Shown here piece by piece: positions 8,601 to 18,376 of a stretch of 64,000 bases of DNA (its first letter is position 1; each line of letters opens with the position of its first letter). The position numbers and the translations under genes are program-made. The notes beneath the pieces were generated by a model, which saw nothing but the letters and a program-made list of their open reading frames with translations, was not told the DNA's origin and ran no database searches. Source of the DNA: Lachnospiraceae bacterium (GTDB lineage Bacteria > Bacillota > Clostridia > Lachnospirales > Lachnospiraceae); assembly GCA_910574715.1 (NCBI GenBank), contig CAJTCH010000023.1:1-64000 (forward strand), read 5' to 3'.

Positions 8601-8645
8601 AAAAAAGACATAGTTCATTTTTTGATATTGAGACTGTGTCTTTTT
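8601..8645 (-). terminator. Terminator after asparaginase
   Basis: AAAAGACATAG pairs with CTGTGTCTTTT (one G-T pair) and is flanked by A and T runs on both sides, so it can work for the minus-strand asparaginase gene ending at 8677. Confidence 0.7.
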
Positions 8646-8676
8646 CATTTCCTTTAGTGTGTACCATTTTTGTGAA

Positions 8677-9420
8677 TTACAGCGTAACCTCGCCGGCATA
8701 ATTAGTATCGAAGATCTGCCTTACTTCCGTTGGATTCTGTGTCTGCCCCAATGCCCACATTAATTTTGTAACAATTGCCTCCGTTGTCATATCTCTTCCG
8801 GGTATCACACCGCATTCCAGAAGCCGGCGTCCCACCTCGTACAGAGACAAGTCGCTTTTTTCATAAAGGCATTGGCTGCACACAACGACACTTACATCAT
8901 TTGCAACAAGTTTTTTTAATTTTGGGATCAGGTTTCTGCGTTCAAAATGTGTGCCGCCCATACCAAAAGCTTCTATCACAACTCCGCGGTAGTGCTTCTG
9001 CTGCAGCCAGTCAAAGATATCCGGGCTTGTACCGGGGATCAGTTTCAGTAAAAATACATCCGTGAACATCTGCTCGATCGGAACCTGCGCTCTGGTCAGG
9101 ACTATGGGCTTATCCAAATTCTGCAGCATATAGCTGAGAGCGGAGGCTGTATAAGCCATGGTATCCGTTCCATGTGTGATGATAATTCCATCGTAATGAG
9201 GCAGCGCTTCTGCGATGATCTCAGCCATGAACTGCCACTCTTCCGGCTGTATATTTGAACTGTCCAGACTGAATATATCCCTGCTGTCTATTAAAAAGTT
9301 ATCCCGCGGTACAGGAAGCATCTGAATAATGTCCTGACAAGTGATATCAGGGATTAAGCCTTGTTGCGTCGGTCTTGAAGCAATGGTCCCCCCTGTCGTC
9401 AATAACAATACCTTTTTCAT
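8677..9420 (-). pseudogene. Asparaginase with an internal deletion
   Basis: The 247-residue product starts and ends like an L-asparaginase (family length about 320-340). It has the N-terminal active-site loop TTGGTIAS and the second motif HGTDTMAYTASAL, then jumps after RAQVPIEQ straight into the C-terminal domain (VFLLKLIPGTSP, VIEAFGMGG). About 75-85 residues are missing in frame, the part that in type I/II enzymes carries the catalytic Lys and part of the substrate site. The reading frame is still open. The ATG at 9420 has GGAGG 5 bases upstream. It is either a recently dead gene or, less likely, a functional short form. The neighbouring permease and creatininase are also broken. Confidence 0.7.
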
Positions 9421-9481
9421 CTCTGCCTCCAATGCCGGAGAGGATCGATATTAAACCATATCCTCTCCTTATAAATCCAGG

Positions 9482-10318
9482 TTAAATTTCTTTTACCATT
9501 TTATCATCGATTCTTGCATCAGGGGTCAGATTGTAAATCAGAATATAAATTATGAAGGATACGACCATTGCAAACAGGCCTGCGGGAAGTCCATAAGGCA
9601 GCGGGACGATATACTGGAAGACATATCCCAGGATCGCTCCGATTGCAAAAGAGACGACGCCTGCCCAACGGACTGCCGGATGCTTGTTCAAGAGTTCAGT
9701 GCTGTATTTTTTATTTTTCCGCTTTCCTATGACAAAATAATCTGCCAGAATAGGAGCACACAGCGGCGGAGCCATAGAACCGAGCACATTGATGAAATCG
9801 GCAAAAAATAACTGATAGAATGCAAGCGCACCTAAGAGTGTTCCCAGAATACCGCACACAGCAACTAATTTCTTTCGGCTTACATGGATTCCGAATGCAT
9901 CCAATGAAGGTCAGGTGTACAGTGCGTTACAGTAAAGCTCGCTGTTATCGGTGGTCCATAACGCTGTTGTCCACACAAACACACCCAACAGAGCCACAAG
10001 CAGATTCACACCCAACATCCAGATCACGTAATTATATTCTCCGATATGCACGGCGCCGATATATCCGACTACGTTGAGAATCGGATTGGTGAAGATGAAG
10101 CAGGATGCAGCGCACCAGAAAACAGCGTTTACATTTTTATTAAATCGGAATAAGTCCACACCCATAACTGCGCCGGCAATCTAGCTTCCCACAACTGCTG
10201 TGATTCCGTTTCCAAGCCCAAGTCCTCCAAGGTTTGATGCCTTATTCAAAAAAGTGGAGACTCCTCCGCTCTGTGTGATAAAGATTACACCTACTACAAT
10301 CGCTACGATCATGATCAG
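9482..10318 (-). pseudogene. Cytosine/purine permease remnant (NCS1 family)
   Basis: The same minus-strand frame encodes NCS1-type transporter segments: LGNGITAVVGS, IAGAVMGVDLFRF, LLGVFVWTTALWTTDNSELY, and APPLCAPILADYFVIGKRK. It is interrupted by two in-frame stops: TAG at 10181-10183, where WIAGA-like sequence expects Trp, and TGA at 9911-9913. The N-terminal half is absent: the frame runs into a deletion joint near 10318, beyond which lies the oppositely oriented creatininase. The native protein would have imported a nucleobase or related amide. It cannot make a functional transporter. Confidence 0.82.
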
Positions 10319-10970
10319 AGGCGCGCATATTGCGGAGGGCTGTGATACGCTGGTTTCCTATAAATTATCGAAACAGATTGCCGACCGGGTTGAGGGAATG
10401 CTGGTGCTGCCTCCGGTCACGGTAGGCTACAGCGCACATTATGATTCCTTCCCATTTTCCCTGACGCTGAGTTATGATACAACGACTGCAGTGATCTATG
10501 ATATTATCGAGTCTGTAGTCCGCAATGGGATCACACGCATTTTCCTGATGAACGGGCATGACGGGAATATTGCTCCTATTGAGATTACTTCCAGGAAAAT
10601 CAAAGAAGTATATCCGGAGGTTCAGATAGCATCCCTGACGCAGTGGTGGGTAGCCGCAGGTAATCTCCTTCCGAAGGATACTTTTGAGGTGTGGGGAGGA
10701 CTTGGACATGCCGGAGAAGGTGAGACATCTATTGCGTACCATCTGTTTCCTGATTGGTGTGAGCCAAAGCTTGCAACGTGCGTTGTACCGGATCTCCCGG
10801 ATGAAGTAGAGATCAAGTGGGACTTTTCGGAATTGACGGATACGGCACAGACCGGAGACGCGACAAAGGCGACTGCCGAAAAGGGTAAGATGATGAATGA
10901 CGCCATTGTAGAGCATGTAGTTAAAGTTCTGAATGAACTTGATGAGAAGGATTGGAAATACCGCAGATAA
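10319..10970 (+). pseudogene. Creatininase-family amidohydrolase lacking its 5' end
   Basis: From GAHIAEGCDT onward the product matches creatininase-type amidohydrolases (later motif NGHDGNIAPIE; metal-binding region GLGHAGEGETS). The expected first 30-40 residues, including the Glu of the family's GSxEQHG motif, are missing. Upstream sequence in this frame is antisense to the permease remnant. An ATG at 10200 keeps a frame open, but its first 37 or so codons are permease antisense, so I treat the gene as truncated at the joint near 10318. It ends before a hairpin terminator. Confidence 0.75.
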
Positions 10971-10978
10971 TTATAACA

Positions 10979-11020
10979 GGGGAACGGGATGATCGGCAAG
11001 AGTCATTCCGTTCTCTTGTT
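10979..11020 (+). terminator. Terminator after creatininase remnant
   Basis: GGGAACGGGATGA pairs with TCATTCCGTTCTC (with G-T pairs), followed by TTGTTATT. Confidence 0.6.
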
Positions 11021-11058
11021 ATTGTATCAATTCAGACAGGCAGCCCTGTTACTGATAC

Positions 11059-11087
11059 TTTACACTTTCTGGTAATTTTAGTATAAT
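11059..11087 (+). promoter_or_regulatory. Sigma-A promoter of the GH13 gene
   Basis: TTTACA, 17 bases, TATAAT; 59 bases before the ATG at 11147. Confidence 0.75.
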
Positions 11088-11146
11088 ATGGTTGTTGTAT
11101 ATTTTAGAACGATATATGATAAAAAATGTGGAATGGGGTAATACTT

Positions 11147-13354
11147 ATGGCAAAGAAATCAAGAAAAGATCGTAAGAAGACTGCAACAAAGCAGAATGTG
11201 ACAAAACAGAGCTTGGGTGAACAGAACGTGAAGCCGGAAGAGAAGTTGGAAAATGCTGGAGTGGAAGCCCAGGAAACGGAGGCGGTAATAGAGCCAAAGG
11301 ATATAGGCGAAGAGACTGAGACGGCCGTGGAAGAAGCCGCCAAGAAAGCAGAAGAAGCGAAGCAGGCAGAGGAAGAAGCTGCCGCTAAGAAGGCCGCAGA
11401 AGAAGCTGCCAAGAAAGCCGCAGAAGAAGCTGCAGCTAAGGAAGAGGCCGCCAAGAAAGCCGCAGAAGAAGCCGCCGCCAAGAAAGCCGCAGAGGAAGCT
11501 GAGAAGAAGGCGCTTAGCCGTGCAACATTTGAGAGGAGGTTTGTGAAGCACCTGGATGAGCTGAAATGGCTTTATATGGAATTATATGGCAATAGTTCGA
11601 TGTTTGCGGAGCTGAGCGATAATCTGTATCGTTTTTATGAAGAGCGTAACGAAGAACTGAAAGAGATCGATCTTAAGCGGGAGGAGTACCCGGATTGGTA
11701 TAAGCAGAACGATATGCTCGGAATGATGTTCTATATCGACAACTTCGGCGGTAATATGAAGGGTGTGGAAGATAAGCTTGAATATCTTGAGAAGAGCAAT
11801 GTGAACTATGTTCATCTGATGCCGTTTTTGGACACTGTGGAAGGCCGTTCTGACGGCGGATATGCGGTGGCAGATTTCCGAAAGGTACAGGAGAAGCTCG
11901 GTACGATGGAGGACTTAGAGAGCCTTACGGCGGCATGCCACAAGAAGAATATCAATGTGTGTATGGATTTTGTCATGAATCATACGTCTGAGGATCATGA
12001 GTGGGCGAAGAAGGCCCGTCAGGGAATCGGAGAGTATATGAGCAGGTATTTCTTCTTCGATAATTATTCGATCCCGGCAGAGTATGAGAAGACTGTGCCG
12101 CAGGTATTTCCGACGACAGCGCCGGGGAATTTTACATGGCTTGCGGATGCGGAGCATTTTGTTATGACGACCTTCTATCCGTATCAGTGGGATCTGAATT
12201 ATAAGAACCCCAGAGTATTTAATGAGATGATGTATAATTTCCTGTATCTTGCGAACAAGGGAATTGACATTATCAGGATCGATGCGGTTCCGTATATCTG
12301 GAAGGAGTTAAATACTTCCTGCAGGAATCTTAAGCAGGTACATACGATCGTCCGCATGATGCGTATGATCAGTGAGATCGTATGTCCGAGTGTGCTGCTT
12401 CTCGGAGAGGTAGTTATGGAGCCGGAGAAGGTGGTTCCGTATTTTGGAACGGTAGAGAAGCCGGAGTGCCATATGTTATACAATGTTACTACGATGGCAA
12501 CTACGTGGCATACTGTGGCGACCAGGGATGTGGGATTATTGCGTCAGCAGCTCGATATTGTCAACAGCCTGCCGAAGGAATATGTATTCCTGAATTATCT
12601 GCGCTGCCATGATGACATTGGATGGGGATTGGATTATGCGTCTCTGGAGAAGGAAGGACTTAGAGAGCGTCCGCATAAGCAATACCTGAATGATTATTTC
12701 CAGGGATACGTGGGTGACAGCACAAGCCGCGGGGAACTGTATAATGCAGACCCAGTCACAGGCGACGCTAGATTCTGCGGAACGACAGCTTCTATGTGCG
12801 GTATTGAGAAGGCCGGATTTGAACAGGATGAGGAGGCTATGGAGAAGGCCATTGACAAGGATATCATGCTTCATGCATATATGTTCATGCAGTCTGGAAT
12901 CCCGGTGCTTTACAGCGGTGATGAGATCGGTCAGGTAAATGATTACACATATAAGGAAAACCCGAACAAGGCTGAGGATTCACGCTATATCCACAGAGGA
13001 GCTATGCAGTGGGATCTTGTTCAGAACATTAAGAACCTTGAGAGTGTAGAGAGCAGGGTATTCCGGAGACTGGGGCAGTTAGAGGAGATTCGTAAGTCGG
13101 AGAAGGTATTTGTCTCATATGCGGATACATGGACGATCGAGACTTGGGAAGCAGGAGTCCTGAGTATCGGAAGATATTATGAAGGCGAGAAGCTGATCGG
13201 ATTATTTAATTTCAGCGAATATGATAAGACGGCATGGATCAATGAAGACGACGGTATGTATGTCGATCTGATATCTGGAAAGGAAATGGAAGCAAGAGGG
13301 GTGAATATCCCTGCATTCGGCTTCTATTATCTGAAGAAGAAGGATGTATTATAG
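11147..13354 (+). CDS. Amylosucrase-like GH13 alpha-glucosidase/glucosyltransferase
   Basis: 735 residues. After a basic start (MAKKSRKDRKK) comes an Ala/Glu/Lys-rich coiled-coil stretch of about 100 residues, then a GH13 catalytic barrel. Visible GH13 signatures are FVMNHTSEDH, GIDIIRIDAV (nucleophile Asp), LLLGEVV (acid/base Glu) and CHDDIGWG (third Asp). HDDIGW is typical of the amylosucrase/GH13_4 group, which acts on sucrose or alpha-glucans. No signal peptide is seen, so it acts in the cytoplasm. The ATG at 11147 has TGGGG 8 bases upstream; the ATG at 11126 lacks one. The repetitive N-terminus is unusual for the family. Confidence 0.8.
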   Translation: MAKKSRKDRKKTATKQNVTKQSLGEQNVKPEEKLENAGVEAQETEAVIEPKDIGEETETAVEEAAKKAEEAKQAEEEAAAKKAAEEAAKKAAEEAAAKEEAAKKAAEEAAAKKAAEEAEKKALSRATFERRFVKHLDELKWLYMELYGNSSMFAELSDNLYRFYEERNEELKEIDLKREEYPDWYKQNDMLGMMFYIDNFGGNMKGVEDKLEYLEKSNVNYVHLMPFLDTVEGRSDGGYAVADFRKVQEKLGTMEDLESLTAACHKKNINVCMDFVMNHTSEDHEWAKKARQGIGEYMSRYFFFDNYSIPAEYEKTVPQVFPTTAPGNFTWLADAEHFVMTTFYPYQWDLNYKNPRVFNEMMYNFLYLANKGIDIIRIDAVPYIWKELNTSCRNLKQVHTIVRMMRMISEIVCPSVLLLGEVVMEPEKVVPYFGTVEKPECHMLYNVTTMATTWHTVATRDVGLLRQQLDIVNSLPKEYVFLNYLRCHDDIGWGLDYASLEKEGLRERPHKQYLNDYFQGYVGDSTSRGELYNADPVTGDARFCGTTASMCGIEKAGFEQDEEAMEKAIDKDIMLHAYMFMQSGIPVLYSGDEIGQVNDYTYKENPNKAEDSRYIHRGAMQWDLVQNIKNLESVESRVFRRLGQLEEIRKSEKVFVSYADTWTIETWEAGVLSIGRYYEGEKLIGLFNFSEYDKTAWINEDDGMYVDLISGKEMEARGVNIPAFGFYYLKKKDVL

Positions 13355-13387
13355 AAATGTACAGGCGGTGTCTGGAGGATGCGAGAA

Positions 13388-14878
13388 ATGAGACAATGTA
13401 AGCGATTGCTGGCAGCAGTCCTGATAGTTGTACTGTATGCAGCCTTTGGTATAACGGTTTGCGCTACCGAGGCTCCGGCCAGTGAGGCCGGGCAGCCCGG
13501 TGAAGCGGGGCAGCCCGCTCAGGATGGAGAAGACAAACCAGAAGAGCTGACGGAAGAAGAGAAGCTTAAGCAGGAGCTTGACGCGGTTTATGCGATGCCG
13601 GTGGAGTCTAATGAGGCCGAGGGATGGCCGAAGGGACCGGGAACATACGGAGAGGCTGCGATTGTCATGGATGTTGAGACAGGGGCAGTGCTGTATGAGA
13701 AGAATATAGACGCGCAATTCTATCCGGCAAGTATTACCAAGATACTGACCTCGTTGGTGGCACTGGAGTATGGACAGTTTGCGGATCCGGTGGTATTTAC
13801 GCATGACTGTGTGGCATTTCTGGAACCGGGAGATTCGTCCATCGGTATGAAAGAAGGGAATCAGATCACACTGGAGCAGGCGTTGTACGCGACGCTTCTT
13901 GCCTCAGCGAATGAGGCGGCGTATGCAGTCGCGGACAATGTGGGCAGGAATGCGGGCTTCGACTACGATTGGTTCGTGGAGCAGATGAACGTCAGATGCC
14001 GGGAGCTTGGCGGTGTGAATTCCAATTTTACCAATACAAGCGGACTTCCCGACCCGAATCATTATACCTGTGCCAGAGATATGGCGCTGATCGGGCGGGA
14101 GATGTTCAAGCACCCGGAATTCTTCCAGATCGCCCAGACATACCAGTATACGATTCCGGCGTCGGAGACGACGGAAGAGCATATTTTCCAGCAGCATCAT
14201 AAGATGTTGGTTGAGGGAGATCCTAATTATTATGAATATGCGATCGGCGGCAAGACAGGGTATACGAGCGATGCCCTGTCAACGCTGGTTACCATGGCGG
14301 ATAACGGCAGTATGCAGTTAGTGTGCGTGGTTCTTAAAACACACGGAGTGAATATTTACCCTGATACTAAGAATCTGCTGGAATATGCATTTACGAATTT
14401 TGGCAAGGCGTCGGTAGCAGAGAACGAGTCTTCGGAAGATGTGGCAGAGGTATTGAATGCGCCGGATGCGGATACCCGGATTATATTGCCGAACGGCGTG
14501 GATTTCGGGGATCTGGAGAGGGAGATCATACCAGACAGCGAGAGCGCAGGCGAAGGTACGATCGAGTACCGTTATGGAGGGAATCTCCTGGGCAGCGCCC
14601 GGGTAGCGCTCAGCCAGTCGTATATGGATATGCTCAGCGCGTCTCCGGAAGAAGAAGAGATACCGCCGCAGACGGAGGACAGCAAAGCCGAAGGAGAGGC
14701 GGATTCCAGGGACGAAAAAGGTTTATCGGGAGTTCTGGATTTCCTTCAGGAAAAGTCATTTACAGAGAAGTGTATTCTCGGCGGGGCAGGGGCGCTGCTT
14801 GTAATATTGATGATCGTCCTGACGGCAGTGGTCTCGGTCAGAAGGAAAAGAAAACGTAAAAAAAGAAAAACCTCTTGA
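13388..14878 (+). CDS. D-alanyl-D-alanine carboxypeptidase (DacF/PBP5-like)
   Basis: A low-molecular-weight penicillin-binding protein that trims the terminal D-Ala from peptidoglycan stem peptides. It has a signal peptide, a Glu/Pro-rich linker, SITK (SxxK) at about 115, SAN at about 173 and KTG at about 287, then a C-terminal beta domain. It ends in a membrane anchor (CILGGAGALLVILMIVLTAVV) and a basic tail. The ATG at 13388 sits 9 bases after GGAGG; the ATG at 13379 directly abuts it. It lies 33 bases after the GH13 gene and may be co-transcribed with it. Confidence 0.9.
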   Translation: MRQCKRLLAAVLIVVLYAAFGITVCATEAPASEAGQPGEAGQPAQDGEDKPEELTEEEKLKQELDAVYAMPVESNEAEGWPKGPGTYGEAAIVMDVETGAVLYEKNIDAQFYPASITKILTSLVALEYGQFADPVVFTHDCVAFLEPGDSSIGMKEGNQITLEQALYATLLASANEAAYAVADNVGRNAGFDYDWFVEQMNVRCRELGGVNSNFTNTSGLPDPNHYTCARDMALIGREMFKHPEFFQIAQTYQYTIPASETTEEHIFQQHHKMLVEGDPNYYEYAIGGKTGYTSDALSTLVTMADNGSMQLVCVVLKTHGVNIYPDTKNLLEYAFTNFGKASVAENESSEDVAEVLNAPDADTRIILPNGVDFGDLEREIIPDSESAGEGTIEYRYGGNLLGSARVALSQSYMDMLSASPEEEEIPPQTEDSKAEGEADSRDEKGLSGVLDFLQEKSFTEKCILGGAGALLVILMIVLTAVVSVRRKRKRKKRKTS

Positions 14879-14896
14879 CGATTCAAGGGGTTTTTT
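14867..14896 (+). terminator. Terminator after the DD-carboxypeptidase
   Basis: AAAACCTCTTGA / TCAAGGGGTTTT with a 4-base loop and a T6 tail. It overlaps the -35 box of the ileS leader promoter. Confidence 0.8.
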
Positions 14897-14904
14897 ACTA
14901 TAAT
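14875..14904 (+). promoter_or_regulatory. ileS: Promoter of the ileS T-box transcript
   Basis: TTGACG, 18 bases, TATAAT. The -35 is inside the 5' arm of the preceding terminator, so the terminator sequence forms the promoter spacer. Confidence 0.65.
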
Positions 14905-14914
14905 AGGAAACACA

Positions 14915-15185
14915 CAAAAAGCAATGACGAAGACAGTAGATCATATCAGAACGAAACAGCGAGCCGGGGAGGGTGGAAGCCCGGTGCAAGTAAGATATGT
15001 TCGAATATCACTTCTGAGCTGCAGTTGTCGAAAGATTCTTGTTTATGATATTTGAAGAAGTATGATAGAAAAGTCAAGTAGATACTGACGGGAGTCCTCC
15101 GTTACAGGGAAGACATATGGTGGTATGTTTAGGTGGTTTATAAACGTGAGCGCAGCTTCCGTCCTATTCAGGATGGGAGTTTTTT
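14915..15185 (+). promoter_or_regulatory. ileS: T-box riboswitch of ileS
   Basis: A tRNA-sensing leader. Stem I carries AGCGAGCCGGGGAGGGTGG (apical region) and, on its 3' side, gaATCac, whose ATC at 15007-15009 is the likely Ile specifier. The T-box segment around 15128-15152 (tttaggtggtttataaacg) holds TGGT at 15134-15137, which would pair with the uncharged ACCA end of tRNA-Ile. The competing terminator is CTTCCGTCCT / AGGATGGGAG at 15156-15179 followed by T6. Uncharged tRNA-Ile should favour antitermination and ileS expression. The T-box core departs somewhat from the usual AGGGTGGNACCGCG. Confidence 0.82.
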
Positions 15186-15205
15186 GTTTAATTAAGGAGG
15201 TTTTT

Positions 15206-18200
15206 ATGTACAAGAAGGTTTCAACTGATTTGAATTTTGTCGACCGTGAGAAGGCTGTCGAGAAGTTCTGGGAGGAGAACCACATCTTCGAGAAGAGCAT
15301 GAAGGAGAGGGAAGGCAGTGACCTCTACATGTTCTACGACGGTCCGCCGACAGCCAATGGGAAGCCCCACATCGGCCATGTGCTGACCCGTGTCATCAAG
15401 GATATGATTCCAAGATACCGGACGATGAAGGGGTACGAAGTACCAAGGAAGGCCGGCTGGGATACCCACGGACTTCCGGTGGAGTTAGAGGTTGAGAAGG
15501 CTCTGGGGCTTGACGGCAAGGAGCAGATCGAGGAGTATGGTCTGGAGCCGTTTATCGACAAGTGTAAGGAGAGCGTGTGGAAATACAAGGGCATGTGGGA
15601 GGATTTCTCCGGGACGGTTGGTTTCTGGGCGGATATGGAGAATCCTTACGTTACCTATCACAATGAATTTATCGAGTCCGAGTGGTGGGCGCTTAAGCAG
15701 ATCTGGGATAAGGGACTGCTGTATAAGGGATTCAAGATCGTACCTTACTGCCCGCGGTGCGGTACGCCGCTCTCAGCGCAGGAAGTAGCGCAGGGGTACA
15801 AGGATGTGAAGGAACGTTCCGCGATCGTGCGTTTCAAGGTGAAGGACGAGGATGCATATATCCTTGCATGGACGACAACGCCGTGGACACTGCCGTCGAA
15901 CCTTGGACTCTGTGTCAACCCGGTTGAATCTTACGCTAAGGTCAGATGTATCGACGGATATACCTATTACATGGCAGAAGTGCTTCTTGATACGGTGCTT
16001 GGACCTCTGGCGAAAGAGGGAGAGAGCGCGTATGAGGTGATCGAGACGTACCAGGGGAAGGATCTGGAATACAAGGAATACGAACCGCTGTATCAGTGTG
16101 CCGCAGACGGGATCGCCAATCAGCATAAGAAGGCATTCTATGTGATCTGCGACGAGTATGTTACTCTGACGGACGGTACCGGAGTGGTTCATACTGCGCC
16201 TGCATTCGGTGAGGATGATGCGAAGGTCTGCAGGAAATACAACATGCCGTTCGTGCAGCTTGTCGATGAGAAGGGTAATATGGCAGAGTCTACTCCGTTT
16301 GCCGGATTATTTGTCAAGAAGGCGGACCCGGAGGTGTTGAAAGACCTGGAAGCAAGGGGGCAGCTATTCTCAGCGCCGAACTTCGAGCACAGCTACCCGC
16401 ATTGCTGGAGATGCGACACTCCGCTGATCTACTATGCGCGTGAGTCCTGGTTTATCAAGATAACCGATGTGAAGCAGGACTTGATCGCGAATAACAATAC
16501 GATCAACTGGATCCCGGAGAATATCGGCAAGGGCCGTTTCGGAGACTGGCTTGAGAATGTACAGGACTGGGGTATCAGCAGGAACCGTTACTGGGGTACT
16601 CCGCTGAATATCTGGGAGTGTGAGTGCGGACATCAGCACTCTGTTGGAAGTATCGCAGAGCTTAGGGAGATGTCGGATAACTGTCCTGAGGATATCGAAC
16701 TGCACCGCCCGTATATTGATGAAGTGACGATCAAGTGCCCGGTATGCGGCAAGGGGATGCACCGTGTTCCAGAAGTGATCGACTGTTGGTTTGATTCCGG
16801 CGCGATGCCGTTCGCGCAGCTTCATTATCCGTTCGAGAATCAGGAATTATTCGAGAAGCAGTTCCCGGCAGATTTTATCTCCGAGGCGGTGGACCAGACC
16901 CGCGGATGGTTCTACTCCCTGCTTGCGATCTCTACGCTGATCTTCAACAAGGCGCCTTATAAGAATGTTATCGTGCTGGGCCACGTGCAGGATGAGAAGG
17001 GGCAGAAGATGAGCAAGTCCAAGGGGAATGCGGTGGATCCGTTTGACGCGCTGGAGAAATACGGTGCAGATGCGATCCGGTGGTATTTCTACGTGAACAG
17101 CGCACCGTGGCTGCCGAACCGTTTCCACGGGAAGGCCGTTGTGGAAGGACAGCGCAAGTTCATGGGAACATTGTGGAATACTTACGCATTCTTCGTATTG
17201 TATGCTAATATCGACGGATTCGATGCGACAAAATATTCGTTGGAATATGACAAATTATCGGTTATGGATAAGTGGCTTCTGTCCAGGCTCAACACGCTGA
17301 TCAAGGATGTGGACAGCCATCTTGAGAATTACAGGATTCCAGAGACGGCAAGGGCTCTGCAGGATTTTGTGGATGATATGAGCAACTGGTATGTAAGAAG
17401 AAGCCGCGAGCGCTTCTGGGCTAAGGGAATGGAGCAGGATAAGATCAATGCTTATATGACGCTCTATACCGCACTTGTGGAGGCAAGCAAGGCGGCGGCG
17501 CCGATGATACCGTTCATGACGGAGGATATCTACCAGAATCTGGTAAGGAGTATCGATGCAGATGCGGCGGAGAGTATCCATCTGTGTGATTTCCCGAAGG
17601 TGAATGAGGCCTGGATCGACAAGGAGCTGGAGGCCAATATGGATCAGGTGCTTAAGCTGGTCGTTATGGGCCGTGCGTGCAGGAATACGGCGAACATCAA
17701 GAACCGTCAGCCCATTGGACAGATGTATGTGAAGGCTGATTTTGACCTCCCGGAATTCTATCAGGAGATCGTAAGAGATGAGCTGAACGTAAAAACTATA
17801 ACATTTACACAAGAAGTACGCGATTTTACAACCTATTCTTTTAAACCTCAACTAAAGACAGTTGGGCCGAAATATGGTAAAATGTTAAACGGCATCAGGG
17901 CAGCGCTGGGGACGATCGACGGCAATAAGGCCATGGATGAATTGAATGCTGCGGATGTTTTGAAATTAGATATTGACGGACAGGAGGTTGAGCTTCTGAG
18001 GGAAGACCTGCTGATCGAGAGCGCCCAGATGGAGGGATATGTATCTGAGAACGATAACGGCATCACTGTCGTACTGGATACGAATCTGTCCGGGGAGCTT
18101 CTGGAAGAAGGATTTGTGAGAGAGATCATCAGCAAGGTGCAGACGATGCGTAAGGAAGCAGGCTTCGAGGTGATGGATAAGATCGAGATCACTTACGAGG

Positions 18201-18355
18201 GAACCGAAAAGGCCGAGACAATATTTGCTGCAAATACAGATACTATTGGGGATGAAACGCTTGCGCTTAAGGTTACAAAGGCGGCGCCCGCCGGTTATGT
18301 GAAGGAATGGAAGATCAACGGCGAGGATGTAACGCTTGGAGTAGAGAGGAAATAA
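15206..18355 (+). CDS. ileS: Isoleucyl-tRNA synthetase
   Basis: A 1049-residue class I aminoacyl-tRNA synthetase that charges tRNA-Ile. HIGH motif in KPHIGHV at about 55-58 and KMSKS at about 600-604; the editing (CP1) domain lies between them, including WTTTPWTLP. The length and start pattern (FYDGPPTANG) fit the IleS2 type found in many Clostridia, archaea and eukaryotes; that type is the one linked to natural mupirocin tolerance. The ATG at 15206 follows AAGGAGG by 5 bases. An upstream in-frame ATG lies in the T-box and is not used. It is controlled by the T-box. Confidence 0.96.
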   Translation: MYKKVSTDLNFVDREKAVEKFWEENHIFEKSMKEREGSDLYMFYDGPPTANGKPHIGHVLTRVIKDMIPRYRTMKGYEVPRKAGWDTHGLPVELEVEKALGLDGKEQIEEYGLEPFIDKCKESVWKYKGMWEDFSGTVGFWADMENPYVTYHNEFIESEWWALKQIWDKGLLYKGFKIVPYCPRCGTPLSAQEVAQGYKDVKERSAIVRFKVKDEDAYILAWTTTPWTLPSNLGLCVNPVESYAKVRCIDGYTYYMAEVLLDTVLGPLAKEGESAYEVIETYQGKDLEYKEYEPLYQCAADGIANQHKKAFYVICDEYVTLTDGTGVVHTAPAFGEDDAKVCRKYNMPFVQLVDEKGNMAESTPFAGLFVKKADPEVLKDLEARGQLFSAPNFEHSYPHCWRCDTPLIYYARESWFIKITDVKQDLIANNNTINWIPENIGKGRFGDWLENVQDWGISRNRYWGTPLNIWECECGHQHSVGSIAELREMSDNCPEDIELHRPYIDEVTIKCPVCGKGMHRVPEVIDCWFDSGAMPFAQLHYPFENQELFEKQFPADFISEAVDQTRGWFYSLLAISTLIFNKAPYKNVIVLGHVQDEKGQKMSKSKGNAVDPFDALEKYGADAIRWYFYVNSAPWLPNRFHGKAVVEGQRKFMGTLWNTYAFFVLYANIDGFDATKYSLEYDKLSVMDKWLLSRLNTLIKDVDSHLENYRIPETARALQDFVDDMSNWYVRRSRERFWAKGMEQDKINAYMTLYTALVEASKAAAPMIPFMTEDIYQNLVRSIDADAAESIHLCDFPKVNEAWIDKELEANMDQVLKLVVMGRACRNTANIKNRQPIGQMYVKADFDLPEFYQEIVRDELNVKTITFTQEVRDFTTYSFKPQLKTVGPKYGKMLNGIRAALGTIDGNKAMDELNAADVLKLDIDGQEVELLREDLLIESAQMEGYVSENDNGITVVLDTNLSGELLEEGFVREIISKVQTMRKEAGFEVMDKIEITYEGTEKAETIFAANTDTIGDETLALKVTKAAPAGYVKEWKINGEDVTLGVERK

Positions 18356-18376
18356 AATAAGGAAGAGGTAGGTAAC

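Noticed and set aside
8232-8699. 155-codon minus-strand frame across the tRNA region
   Set aside because: It is antisense to tRNA-Ala and two terminators, has no ribosome site and no recognisable product.
11104-11481. Ala/Ser-rich minus-strand frame
   Set aside because: It is the complement of the Lys/Ala/Glu repeat arm in the GH13 gene.
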